DNA of 64,000 bases. It comes from Canna indica (Eukaryota; Streptophyta; Magnoliopsida; Zingiberales; Cannaceae). The number at the start of each line of letters is the position of its first letter. Within the stretch, counting starts at the first letter, position 1. The stretch covers positions 9,500,501-9,564,500 of the forward strand of contig CP136891.1 of the NCBI GenBank assembly GCA_034359265.1. The letters run 5' to 3'. Under the pieces are notes generated by a model. The model did not search any database and was not told the DNA's origin. It was given only the letters and a program-made list of their open reading frames with translations. This document shows, one piece after another, positions 1-12,311 of the stretch. The position numbers and the translations under genes are program-made.

Positions 1-556
1 AAGCTAAGAGATTTTTTAAGTTCAACTCCTAATGGAGTTATATTTGTCTAATATTATTTTCAAATATATTTTCACTATTTTTGTAATTTTTGTCTTTTTA
101 TAATTATGAATTTTGATTTATTTTTATTTTTAAAGAAATTTTGGATTATTCGGGTCGGGGCCCAATTTTATTCGGGTTAATTGGGTTGGGCCCCGAAATC
201 TTATTCGGATAGGGTCGAGTGATGTAGGAGCCTCCTTATTCGGGTTTGGGTTATTCGGGTCGGGCTGAGATCCGACCGATGCTCACGCCTAGTTGTTCCA
301 ATGATGAAATAGAGTCATATTTCTCTAATGTTATTTTCATATATATATATATATTTTCATTATTTTCATAATTCTTACCTTTTATAATTATGATTTTTTA
401 TTTTATTTTTATTTTTTAAAAAGAAAATTCGGATTAATCGGGTCAGACCATGAACTCTTATTCGGGTAGGGTTGAGTGGTGTTGGAGTCTCCTTATTCGG
501 GCTAGGTCGGGATTTGACTGATGCTCACCCCTAGTTGCCCCAATGATGAAATAGAG
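1..556. repeat. Tandem AT/GGGTCGGG repeat block with hAT-like ends
   Basis: Two diverged units of about 240-255 bp lie head to tail. Each has an AT-rich half, then a half rich in TTCGGG/GGGTCGGG, and closes with TGATGCTCACSCCTAG followed by CCAATGATGAAATAGAG (near 279-313 and 519-556). The closing TGCTCACCCCTA resembles the end of plant hAT MITEs, whose other end reads TAGGGGTGAGCA. The left part runs off the window, so borders and target duplication cannot be seen. Confidence 0.5.
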
Positions 557-2059
557 TTATTATTAGGCTAAGTCTTAAATGCCACCAACTTGAGTATGAT
601 ATTAGGCAAGTTGTAACGAATTAAATTTTAATTTTTTTGACATAGGATGATTCCAAATATTCAAAATCCAACTATAAACAATATTTTGAAAGTCAGTCTA
701 CCGTTGAACTGACAACCACTCAATTAAACTAATTAATTTAATTTAATAAAAATACTTAAACAATTAAATTTCAATTTAAGAAATATATTTCCATGCCCAA
801 AAAACAAAATTTAAAAAATATATGGCATGAACAAACCTCTAAATGCAAATACAAATTTGCTTTAATAATTTCCTAACTTAAATTGCATGAAGTAAATTAT
901 TGATCACCAACAACTAATCTGCTTTCCAAAAGTTAGGAAATATGCACTTAGGAATCTATATCACCTAATAATAATATGCATACTAATTAAGCAGCTTTAC
1001 TTAATTAATTATGCTGCTTTTCTATTTCAATTAATCATTACTTGTTTTGTTAATTGATGATGTATAATTTTTTGCTTCATTAAACTTAACTATCTTTTCC
1101 ATCATAAAGAAAGAAATAAAAGAGTACGAGGATATTTGACAATGACAGTCTACTCGAAACATTCTTCTCAGAAATTATAATATATTTCAACCCATCATTC
1201 GCTATTCTATTTTTGATGACATGTATACTAACATTGTCAATGCGTTCTCAAAACTCAAAACCCTAATTAACTGAAATTGATGGTTAACCGGTTCGATAAT
1301 TATAGAAAAAATTCTTAATTTGGCTCTTTTATTTGATAATTCTATTTTTAATCCATCAAAAATTTTATAACTAATTGACATAAATTATAGTTTAAATGAA
1401 AATAATTACTTGATTTATAAAGGATTGATATGCAAGGTCAAGTGTACTAAGGAACTAACGTAACTTAGTGGATATTATATTTTGTTATCGCGAAAAGAAT
1501 AAAGATGCTCACTAAGTAACAAATAAAGTTAGGGTTGATAAGGAGGTTCATGTTTGGTCTTCGTCTAGATCTCATGGACTAGATTCAATTTTGTACGAGG
1601 ATTGTGATGGACTTACTTCGTAATATCAATAAAGTTTTATGTTTTTGCTTTGGAAAAAAAAGTGTGCTAAGAAATAAAATAGATTTAATTGGATATAACT
1701 AATTTTAAAGATATTTTACTGGCCAAGTGGAAGTTAAATCGAGCCGGAAATAAAATAGCTTTTGTTTAGGTTAAACCAAATATTAGTCCAGAAAATTAAT
1801 TGTTCAGAATAGATTTTAAAATAATAAAATTCTAAAAAAACAAAAAAACTTATAATTAGTATTAATTTGGTTTGCAGTTAAGAAAATTGAATTAAAAAAA
1901 CTATTCATATATTCAGATATATCTAATGGCGGGAACATTGAGAATTGAGGACCGAGAATTTTGAAATCTTGATACGATACATTTATTTATGAGTAAATGA
2001 AGAAGGTATGACTATTTTTCTCATATAAAAATATGTCATATATTTATTATAAACTAAAG
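557..2059. other. Gene-free AT-rich spacer
   Basis: No ORF of substance and no recognised RNA gene. The stretch near 1540-1668 ends in an AATAAAG...TTTGG-poly(A)-like tail and may be the 3' scrap of a LINE, but the coding match is too weak to call. Confidence 0.4.
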
Positions 2060-2452
2060 GTGGAAAAAACCGTGCCCATGCCGCACCCGCTCACACGGCC
2101 CAAATAGGTTTATGCCCTTTTAAGTTGTGCCTAGCATGACTCAAATATTTTTGGAACCATGCCTAATATGACTTGACGTTTTAAAGAGAGCGGCCCATCC
2201 CCTTCAGGCTCGAGTCGAGTTCATGTTCTACTACGATTGGGTTATGCTCGGCCCACCATGAATTTCAGTTGGATTATGCCAAACTTAGCTCATACCAAGT
2301 TGGGGTTTGTGTTATTTATGGGCAAAGTCAGCACTACTTAGCTCATACCAAGTTGGATTTTGTATTATTTATGGGCCGACTTGGCGCTACTTAGCTTATA
2401 CCAAATTGGGGTTTATATTATTTATGGGTCGACTCGGCGCTTTTGCCACCAT
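2060..2452. repeat. hAT-MITE-like block with about 66-bp internal tandem repeats
   Basis: The block starts near AGGTGGAAAAAACCGTGCCC and ends near GGCGCTTTTGCCACC. It contains three diverged tandem units around TTAGCTCATACCAAGTTGG...TTATTTATGGGC. The GGTGGCA / TGCCACC ends and GCCCATG/GGCCC-rich interior match the style of plant hAT MITEs. No exact 8-bp target duplication was found, so the class is inferred. Confidence 0.4.
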
Positions 2453-3237
2453 GCTAATATATTATTTCAAATTGTTCTAGAATGTTAATATTAACGTATC
2501 TTGTCTATATTTCAATTTTAGATTGTTTTTAAAGAAAATTGAGTTTATTATTATAAAAATAAACTATCATATTTATTATTATTTTTTCAAAAATCAGTGC
2601 ACAAGCTATTCTATACATGTACAATAAAACTCTTAATGAAATTTTCTCTAGTATTTTTTTTTAAAAAAATAAATTTATCATATTTAAATTATTAAATTAT
2701 AATTTACGCACTAAGACGTTATAATTAGCATGAAATCCCTAGCCAATGACAAGATTCATGAATATTATAATCAACTCAAATTTCTAACTTAAGTTCAGGA
2801 AAAGTAACTTAACTTTTAATATAATTTAGCAGAAAAAATATTATCTTATTTTCCCCGCTTGGTAATCTTGAAAATTCTCAGGAAAAAAAACATGATTAAT
2901 TCCCATTTGAAGCCAAATTAATAATAGTGAAAAAATAATCAATTCAGGGAATGTAATAATTAAAGCTAAAAAATAAAATTATTTATCCTCCGATTTCCCC
3001 CATTTGGTAATCGTAAAAAATCTCAGGATAAAAAATATTTAATTAACCCCACTTATAAATTTATAATCCATTTTTATTGACTTTTATTATGTCAACCTCC
3101 TTATAATATGTCAATTATGTGGCTTTATTTCTATGCTTGAACAGGGGCTAGTAAAAATAAAAATAGAAATAGTAGACAACCAGTGAGACAATATATGTTA
3201 TGTATATATTCACTCATTTTTACCACAATGGAACCGG
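2453..3237. other. AT-rich spacer upstream of the lysine-rich gene
   Basis: No coding signal. Two similar segments (about 2860-2990 and 2995-3060, each with TTTCCCC..TTGGTAATC..AAAAATCTCAGGA) suggest a small diverged local duplication. The last 200 bp should hold the proximal promoter of the next gene. Confidence 0.35.
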
Positions 3238-3239
3238 TC

Positions 3240-3248
3240 TATAAATAT
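3240..3248 (+). promoter_or_regulatory. TATA box of the lysine-rich protein gene
   Basis: TATAAATAT followed about 30 bp later by CT-rich sequence (CTCCTCTCCACACTTCTCTCCC), a common arrangement for a plant TATA promoter and start site. A 5' UTR of about 1 kb follows before the first supported ATG. It contains a plausible leader intron (donor near 3440 GAG|GTAATT, acceptor near 3868 TTTCAG|GGG), which is inferred only. Confidence 0.55.
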
Positions 3249-4326
3249 CCCTTGTCCTGCTCCTCTCCACACTTCTCTCCCCCGGTGGTTTGATCAGAGA
3301 AGAAAAGGAAGAAAAAAGGGCCGCTGCTTCCCCCAATCCCCCGAAGCGACAGAGAACAAACCCCTCTCCCCCATCTCTCCCACCAAGGATACGATTCCCC
3401 CGCCGATCCGCATATGTTCCTATCTAGGGTCGAACTGTGGAGGTAATTAGGCCAGGAAGATTGGATCTTTCTCCCCCTTTCGCCGTGAATCCCCTCATCG
3501 GAACCTTTCTATGTGAAAAATCTCAATTTTTTTGCTACTTTTTTCAGCAAAAGTGGTCCATCTTTGCCCATTCCTGATTCCCCCTTCCCCCTTTCCAATC
3601 CCTTGTCTGAACCCTTGAAAATTCCCTCTTTCCAGTTATTTCCCCGGATTTGGAGCTCGGCTCCTTTGCCTCGGCTGGGGACTGAGGATTTCGGCGCTGG
3701 TTAGGCGAATCGAACCGTAGACGGCTTCTGCTGTGGTTCGGAGATCGGCTTTTGTGCTCTTGTTCTGTGGATCTTCGACGGCTGCGGGAGCGCGCCGGTG
3801 TGTCTTGCTGGGGTTTTCTTCTTATTGAGAGAAAATAGCTCTATTTGGACCTTGAATTGTTGTTTCAGGGGACTGTGATTGCTCATGTTTTTTGACATGG
3901 AAGAAGATTGCGCTTTAAGATTCGGATGGGTCTTATGGTGATTCTGGTAGATCAGTTCGTTGATCTACGCAAGTGCGTTTTGGAGGTGGGCACTAGGCGT
4001 GAACTGATCTTGGTCCTTTTTGGTGTCAGTGATCTTCTCTTCGCTGATTGTTCAAGGTTTCGTGTCTAAGTTTCTTACGAGAGGAAGGACTGTGTTGACT
4101 GAAGCTATTAAGTTATAGGTTGGTTTTGCACTTAATTTGAAGGTCATCTGTTTTCCCTAAGCGATCGGTGGTGGTAAATTGCATAGAGAGCAATGGAGAG
4201 GATATGAACCTGGAAATGAGTGTGGGGACATGGTGCAGAGGCAGGAGCATGGGTGGTGGTCAGTTCCCTTACTGGAACAATTGTATTGGATACTAGGATT
4301 TCTAGACATCAGAGGGTCACTGTGCA

Positions 4327-7300
4327 ATGTCTCGCTGTTTCCCGTATCCGCCACCAGGATATGAAAGGAGTAACCACTTAGACTCACTAGCAGAGGTGCC
4401 TCTTTTGTGCTTATCTGATATGCTTGCTTTTATCTTAGGAATTGTTTTAAGTATTCTTGCAGGCAAATTTTTTCTGCATTCGTTGATCTCAGTATTTGTG
4501 GTTATAGATGGCATGCTAATTGTTCCTACAAAACATATTTCTGGTCCAATAGCTTGTTTGGTTTTAACTGACATTGGTAATCACAACGAGCTCCTGCTTA
4601 GTGAACTGGATACCCCTGAGTTAGTATGAGAAAGTTAAATTTTCTATCATGTGAAGTTTTGTCCTATTTGATTTATTGAGTTAAACCATATTGGGGAGTG
4701 TGATAAAAAGGTGGTTGATAAGCAACTCAGTACATTGGATGATTGCATAGTCTCCTGTTTTGACAGTACAGGTAAAGGCTTAAAGAGGAAATTTCCTACA
4801 TGTGAATTTGATGCACTGTCATGTTGGTTGGTTGGTATTCAACCTTGTTATTATACAACATTCTAGGGTTTCTCATTTGTGTACAAAAATAGACAAGTAA
4901 CTGGAGTTAGTCAGTCACACATAAATACTGAAGACTCTCCATCTAGAAGGATTTGTAAGACCAGCACAAATAGAATGATGTTCCAACTAGTGATACCAAG
5001 AACTTCTCTACCAAGTTAACTGACATTGGAAATGATATAGTGCATATGATGTGTTATACATTGGACGATGCCACTTAATGAACATGGGTAATTATTTACA
5101 ATGATGGGTCCATTTCTTATCTAATTCTTGCACAGATTGTATATCCTCTTTCAAGTGCCATTTACAAGTTGTTACATGAGATGGGTATGCAGCTCTAATT
5201 GACTGGATTTCATTGCACTAGAGATCTGAAAAATCACTTTAGAAAGATACTATGTGATCATTATATATTTTACTCGATAGCTGTTTGCAATGTTAGAATT
5301 ATTACATATGCCCATGGATGCACCATAGTCAGTATTTGGTGTTTAATTGTTTATCTATGGATATATTTTATAACCCTGACCAAAAAGATTCCGCATATTA
5401 CTTAGAACACTGGTTTAAATTTTTGGGTCAATATTCTTTTTCTCTTTTTTTTTTCGCTGAGATACTTTATAAGCATCCTTAGTCGACAATCAAGCATCAG
5501 ATAACACATCAAAAGTTTTCTTATGTATTTGACATTATATGCATCACAGTGTAACTGACCTATCACATTAAAACGTGAGGCTTAATTTTTCCTTTTGCAA
5601 CATTTGGAGTTAGAAAAAAGATCTTAGCTTACGACTCAAAGTAGCGATTGATTTTACATCTTCTGTAAAGCTCAATTGGCCTAAGTTTTCTGTAACTGAT
5701 GCCCCCTTTCTAACTCTACCTCCCAAAGCCTCCTAATCTCTCTCCTTAAAGTTAATTGAGGGAGTTATCGTCCTTCTCTAAGATCTGCAACTTAATTTTT
5801 TTGGGGTTGATTTTAGAGTACTAGGGACTTAAAAATGCACAGGAGAGATTAGAGAATGATCGTCTGAGTTTTAGAATTGTAAAGGGGATTAGGATATTAG
5901 GAATCATGATATTTTGATAAATAATAGATGAAAATGATGCACAGTTATGGTTTGTATATTTCACAGGCATATGTGAAGAGGCAAATGACTGAATTTTCCC
6001 CCTAGTGAGTAGAATGTTTTTGGTGTTTTCACTAAGGTACCATATAGGCAACTTGTCTCAAAGCTCTGCTGGTTTTGTCAAGCTACCAATTTTAATAAAT
6101 GAACAAATTATAATAAGATATACAAGCTTTATCCTAATTTATTCAAGAAGGAAAGGTTTTTCTTGTTTTTTATGCATTTTCCATTTTTATGTGTAGTGAT
6201 AGCTAGGTTCCCTTCCCTTTTGACTGCTAGGGATATAGATTAGTATTGTCAATATCGTTACGTATTAAAAATGTTGCTTAATTTGGCATGTAAGGAACAG
6301 ATGAAGGGGCATGAGTCAATTAGTACAAATTTGGCGATTTTTTATTTGTAAAACCATGTTACACAAGGAAATATATTAATATATTAGATCCTAGATGATC
6401 CATTTTTTCTAGGGATTGAGGGTTATATATGTAGCAGTTTAGCACCACATCTCTTGTGTAGCTCCCTTGAAGAAGTACTAAAGAATACAACTTTAAATGA
6501 ACAGTCACTAGTAGTAACTGTAGTATACTAGTACCTTTACAATTTATATAATTTAGAATGAGGGAAATACAAGTCTTTCATTATAGATTAGTTAATAGCT
6601 AACCCTCGTGAGTTTTACATATTCCAGTTAGCTCCAGTACTCTAGCAATATTGTCTAAAAAACTGCAAAGTTAGGTAGACCTCGTATGTTCCCTAGTTAG
6701 TATCTTCAAATTGGGTGCGCTTAACACCATTAGAAGCTTCATTGTCAAAAGAAACAGAAACAGTGTGATCCAAATCTACTGATTCCAAGTTTAAAATCCA
6801 TGAGGTAGAATTGGCGAGCCATCTTGAGTTAGTTAATCCACCATTGACCATCTTTGATGTTACAGCCTTTAGAAGGGAGCCCCTTTGAAGCTAATCTTGA
6901 CAATACATGAGTGATGACTATGAACAGCTTATGTTTCTTTGTACTTTCTTTCTACCTATGGTGGCATCACAGTTGATGTTCCACTTGGTTTAGACCGTAA
7001 CATCTCATATATATGGAATTTCCACTTAACAAAATATGTATCTTTATATTCTGATGCAGCCAACACTTAGCCCAAGGCTGTTTTAACTTGTAAGCTTTGT
7101 ATTAGAACTTAGATTAGTTATGTTCATTTTAGTTAGTGAAGTTGTTATTCAATTGCATTTTGGGAAGTTGATATATGGAAGTATAATCAGACGAGTACAT
7201 TAGTTAAGAGAGTTTCCTGACAATAAGGATTTTATGCGGAAGTTTGGGCTGTTACAATTGTTAATCAGATCTCTGCATATTCTTGTTTATTTGATAGGCT

Positions 7301-10281
7301 TTATTTCTTTTTCTTTTCCTGCCTCTCTTCCTCTCACTAAAGTGGGTGCTAGTAGTTCTTACATTTTTTTTTAATTTTGAAAAGATACCAGAAGCCCATT
7401 ATTTGTCCTGGTATGATATCTTGACTATTAAGACATGCCATCACAATTTTCATGTTACCTCTTATCATGTAATTTTACTTTAAAAAAGATGTATTTTTTT
7501 TAGTAAGAGTTAATTTTCCTGCAACTGTAAGAGGTTTTTAAAGTTTGGCATGCTGTATTAGTTTGGTTCTATCCAATAAGTAGTTAAAATAAAGTTCCTA
7601 GAAATATTGTGGTCTGTATAGACTACCTACCAAACATCATTGAGAATCTTGATGATGGGAAGCTACTAGGTGTTAGATGTACCAAAAGATGTCTATGTTA
7701 ATGGAGAGTAAAGTTTTATAATCTACATTGGATTGGATCATATGCTTTCTGATCTTCAATTGGCTGAACTGTAATATGTATGTTGTTTTGTCTCAGTGAC
7801 AGCCAACTATGTTGATTAACATTTCAAAATTGTTTAGAGATTTCTTATTCATCCCTCTACTTTTTAGGCACGCTGTTAGCTTTTACTAGTTACATGTGTG
7901 TATCTGAACGATGGCATGTTAAACTTTATCACTTGTCTGAATCCATCTCTTTGTTAGTTGAACTATATGAGGTATCTTGAAAATTTTGAAAATGAAACTT
8001 AGGTTATTCATGCAGTTTGCTTGATGATAATTGGTGTCTTATTGTTGTTAGTTCATTTTGGCGTGGATCTGAAATCTTCAGAGAATTGATATACTTTTGT
8101 TGTCAAATTTTCATCAACTTTCAGGAGAAGCGCAAAGAAAAGAAGCATAAAAAGGAGAAGAGAGACAAAGAAAAGAGAGAAGGTAAAGAAAAAAAGGAGA
8201 AAGATCGAAGTAAAGATAAGCACAAGGAGAAGAAAGAGCGAAAAGAAAAGCACAAAGACAAGAAGAAAAAGGATAAGGACAAGGATAAAAGCAGGACTCC
8301 AAATGATAGGCCTGACAAACAGAGTCAGTTTCTCCAAGGAGATGTGCTTGGAGAGTGTAGCCGGAAGACTGAGGATATTAAGCATTCAAAATTTACAGAG
8401 GAGTTTGACAGGAGAGTCAAAGATGATGAAAAAGTGGCAACAAACAGAAAGGTTGATAACTTTAATGGCCCAGTTCAGAAAAATATTGGTAGCTTGGGTG
8501 CTGCTACTACAGTGGTCAAGGAGAGAGCTACAAATGATAAAATTGTTCCACCTTCCATGGGTGCTTCACAAAGAAGGATTGATGATTTGGAAAGGACGCC
8601 TGACAAATTTTCTACTCCAACTCAAAGAAAAAATGAAGGACTGGTCTCTACAAATGCAGTGCAGAAGGAAAGAAATAGCAGTGATAAGTTGCTCCCAAAA
8701 CTCGTTAATACAGGAAAAAGAGGAAATGGTGGTATGCCATTACCAATTGCAAACTCCATGGGTACTCTCCATAGAGGACCTGAGGGCCCATCATCTGCAA
8801 ATACAGTACAGAAGGAAAGAAGTTCCAGTGACAAGTTGCTCCCCAAACTCATTCATACAGGACAAAGAGGAAATGGTGGTATTTCGCCAATGGAGAACTC
8901 AGCGGGTCCTCTCCACAGAGGATCTGAGGGCCCGTCCGCTGCTACTTCAGAAATTGATAATTACAAGAGTAACAAAGTTGCCTCTAATTCTATTAAAGCG
9001 ATGCAAAGACAAAGAGGAAATGGTGGTATTTCGTTACCGATGGAGAACTCAGCGGGTTCTCTTCATAGAGGATCTGAGGGCCCATCCCCTACTGCTGCTG
9101 TGGAGAATGATAATTACAAGAGTAACAAAGTCGCCTCTAATTCTAATAAAGCAGTGCAAAGAACAATTAATGGGATGGGCCAGTCAGCACAAAGCCTTTC
9201 TTCTCATAAACATGTCAACTCCTCCTTTAGCCTTTTCAATAAGATGGAAGACAGAGAAGAAGCTAACAGAAGCATTTCGAGCCATGATGACTTGGCTGCA
9301 AAAAAAATTGATGGAGCAGGTTGGCCAGTGGAGAAGGTTACAGACAACAGGAGTGAGGAGGGGAAAGCAAAGAGCAAAGAAGGGGAAGGTGAAGTTAGGA
9401 GAGAAGAAAGATACAAGGACAGGGATCATGACCGAAAGAAGGTCAAGGATAAAGACAAGCATAAAGGGAAAGAAAAGGAAAAGGCGAAAGTAAAGGAGAA
9501 AGGTGAACAGAAACATAAAGCACAAAATGAGCCCAAAGATGGCAAGAATAAGGGTCAGCTAGATAGTCTCAAACCAAAGCCTTTAGTCCCGGATGCAGAT
9601 ATTGCAAAGAATAACCTTATTGACGGTAATACCAAGAAGAGAAAGGAAATTGATATAAATGGCTTTCTCAATGGTAAGTCATCTAATATATTTATTCCTT
9701 TCAGTAATTATGCAAAGCATCCTTAGTTGCTCTGGTGTTATAAACCTCATTTCTTTGGTTTATATCACTACATTTGCCATGCCATTGCAGAGAATAATTT
9801 GCGACCTAACAAGGTTCCAAAAACAAACTCTTCCACTCACCTTCGTGAAGAGAATGGAAGGACACTGGAGTCATACCATGTTGCTTCAGCTTTCCCTCCA
9901 GTGAAGCCTGAAGCTGCAAACAATGCACTACCAAAGAAGGCGGTAGATCGCAAGGAACACGTGACAAATGGCATTACAGAAGCTCAGCCATCCTCATCTG
10001 GTTTGACACACCCAGTTGCTGCAGAGATTGATGCAACTGCAACTGGTAAAGTTCGTAAAAGTCCGCACCCAGATTCCATGTATCTTGACCAAATATATGC
10101 TATTCCCAAAGTGGATGAATGGCAAGAGGAGGATGACCAAGAGTGGCTTTTCAGCAACTGTCACCTTTTGCAGAAACCAAAGCCAAATCTTCTGGGTGAT
10201 GAGGTTCCCCAGGTTTGGTCAAGGGCACTTAGAATTGAGTCAGAGGATGTTCTCGCTTTGCCTTACGTCGTTCCTTTCTGA
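4327..10281 (+). CDS. Lysine-rich nuclear-type protein of unknown function
   Basis: Three coding exons fit: 4327-4395, 8125-9673 and 9791-10281, all with GT/AG borders. They total 2109 nt (702 aa). The start MSRCFPYPPPGYE is the conserved N-terminus of a plant family usually auto-annotated as 'myb-like protein X' or 'NST1-like', though no Myb domain is visible. Exon 2 opens with about 60 residues that are nearly all K, E, D and R (likely a charged coil or nuclear localisation region). Next come about 170 residues of imperfect repeats (KERxSSDKLLPKL, RGNGGIS, MENSAGxLHRGSEGP, NDNYKSNKVASNS) and a second KDKxK-rich block. The C-terminal 70 residues are the other conserved part (YAIPKVDEWQEEDDQEWL, then VWSRAL and DVLALPYVVPF). 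A long acidic/basic ORF alone would prove little, but both conserved ends and phase closure support the model. Molecular function is unknown. Confidence 0.85.
4396..8124 (+). other. Large first intron of the lysine-rich gene
   Basis: Donor GAG|GTGCCT at 4396 and acceptor TTTCAG|GAG at 8124. The 3.7 kb is AT-rich, with no ORF that looks like a gene and no clear transposon border. Such a long first intron behind a short first coding exon is often regulatory in plants. That is inference here. Confidence 0.65.
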
Positions 10282-11344
10282 TGCCAGATATTCTCATTTA
10301 CTTGAAGGGCCTGATTTATCTCTTACAGATTCGGCAGCACGCATTACTAGTTAATTTTTATGTTTTGCTGCCTTGAGTTTCTATATGCCTTTATTTCTGG
10401 TATGATCTCAAACTTGTAACAGTTTGAACATACTGGTATTGCTGTTCCAGTCCAACTGGGATGTGTAACCATTCATGGCATATTCATAGTAGGTTGGCCC
10501 CTAAAACTTGCAGGACTCAGATAAACTAGCATTGCTTTGGTTCACATCTGAGTTTTCAGGTAGAATATGAGTTAGCATGCTGCAGCGCTTCAAGCCCATA
10601 TGACACAAGGGAGGTATCGCCAGTGATAGTGCGCTTCAATTGCCTTGAAGTTTCAGATCCTTTTGGGAGGAGAGTGGTCTTGCTGCACGATGCACAATTT
10701 TGATTTGTATTAATGTACATCTTTTCATAAAAAAGAAATGTGTACGATAAGGGGGGAGAGAAGAAAATTAAAGAGGATATTGACAATTCATTCATATTAC
10801 AGTTTTTATGGTTGGTTGACTTAATTTGCCCAGGAAATAGGTTTTTTTTGACTTTTTTGCATGTTTGAAAGCACCCACGTTTTTAGCCTCCAGCAGAGTT
10901 CTTCAGTTGGTTGTCATCAAACATTCAAGTTAGTGCACTGATTGCTGCAAAAATGAAAATATGTTTATGGTCATGGACATGTTTATGCTTGGCTTTGCAC
11001 GCATTCTACCATATTTTGTAGTTCTGTAAGCAGCATTCTAATTTTGCTAACTTTACTGATTATGCTCCATATCTTTTTCTTCTGTGTCCTTGGTTTCTTA
11101 ATTTTTTTCTCACTGATGTGGATTTGACTCAAAAGTACTTGTTGGTTCAGGATTATCCTTAATGTTATAAGATGAAGTTCAGATTCAAAGTTTGAGAACT
11201 GTACTTTTTTGGGAAATATCTCTGTAATTTTTTATTTGCAACCTTTTCAAACTACTAAAAATACAAATGTTACGAATAAAAGTACAACATAAATGGACAT
11301 ATCTTTTATTTTTCTTGCTTTTTTTTGTATGGATGAAGGTGATC
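10282..11344. other. 3' UTR and downstream spacer
   Basis: The first few hundred bases after the stop are presumably 3' UTR. Candidate poly(A) context lies near 10700-10740 (TTAATGTACATC..CATAAAAAAG). Beyond that the DNA is T-rich with no supported gene. Confidence 0.4.
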
Positions 11345-11624
11345 GTTATCTTAGGAAGTTATTGGTGGTTATTGTCGAACTTCTTTGGAAAAAGCTTATA
11401 TGGATAGTCTGCTCATATAAATTTGTATGAACAGTAATATGGATAAAAAAAAAGATATAAACATGAATAGAAAAGGAATGGATAGGAACATATCTATTTA
11501 TTTTTTATTCATGTTCATTTTTTTTTATCCATATTCACTCGTTCATAGGTTTTATATGAGCAGTCTGCCCATAGAAGTTGCACTCGATTTCTTGGAATCA
11601 TTTACAGCCACTTCCAATGATAAC
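11345..11624. mobile_element. Fold-back (long inverted repeat) element
   Basis: The whole 280 bp is an imperfect palindrome. The left arm holds GTTATCTTAGGAAGT, then TAGTCTGCTCATATAAA, then ATATGGATAAAAAAAA. The right arm holds the reverse complements in mirror order (TTTTTTTTATCCATAT, TTTATATGAGCAGTCTG, ACTTCCAATGATAAC). That is MITE or fold-back architecture. No clean target duplication was found at the outer borders, so the superfamily is open. Confidence 0.5.
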
Positions 11625-12237
11625 AGTGTTTCTCTTCTACCAATAGAAAAGGTTTCCAAAAATTAATTGAAGACACATGTCCACTGCCAATGTCATAGTC
11701 GTAACTTATTTCAAACTTTCGGTTTTGCTTTGAATGTAGGTAAACGAGTGAGAAGCTGAAAAGAGAAAGTTTTATTAATCTTTATTTGTTTTTCTAGTTT
11801 AATTAATTACGGCGAAAAATGCTATTTTCAGTTACATTTCTCGCGATAGCAATTCCATTCTGGTCCCATTGGTTAAATTAGTTTACGTAGACATTTTAGT
11901 GTCATTTTTAGGAGTGTGCATGTACTGAGTAGACCTGAAATTAGTCGAAATTTACCTGATCGGATAGGTTCCGGATAGATCCTAATTAAGTTCAGATATG
12001 ATATGGGACAAAAATTAAGGAACAAATTACATTTCTTGTGGTAGGCTGGTAGCATTTAATTTAGTATTATTTTCTTCTAAATATTTTTTTTCTCAGGTTG
12101 ATATTTACGTGTTTCTACCATACTTCTATTGGTTCATCAAAATCTAACAAGCCTGGAAAATAGAATAAAGAACAAGCACCACAAACATGTAAAAAATAAT
12201 GAATCAATTGCACATCACCGAATATTGATTAAAAAAA
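11625..12237. other. Gene-free spacer
   Basis: AT-rich. Short ORFs only, with no recognisable motif, promoter or transposon border. Confidence 0.35.
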
Positions 12238-12311
12238 TGCTTTCATGAGATTTGAACTCAAGACCTCCCCGCTTAATAAACGGGTGCTCTAACCAACTGA
12301 GCTATGAAAAC
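12238..12311 (-). tRNA. Degenerate tRNA gene or tRNA pseudogene (anticodon ATT)
   Basis: On the minus strand a full cloverleaf can be drawn: acceptor GTTTTCA paired with TGAAAGC, D arm GCTC..GAGC, anticodon stem CCCGT/GCGGG around loop TTATTAA, and T loop TTCAAAT. The loop gives anticodon ATT, which would read the Asn codon AAU, whereas plant tRNA-Asn normally carries GTT. The 3' strand of the T stem is one base short (CTCA against TTGAG). No 4-T terminator directly follows in the expected strand context. It is most likely a pseudogene copy. Confidence 0.5.

Noticed and set aside
8053..8385. Leu/Phe/Ser-rich minus ORFs opposite the lysine-rich exon
   Set aside because: They are the mirror image of AAG/GAA-rich coding DNA and have no independent signal.
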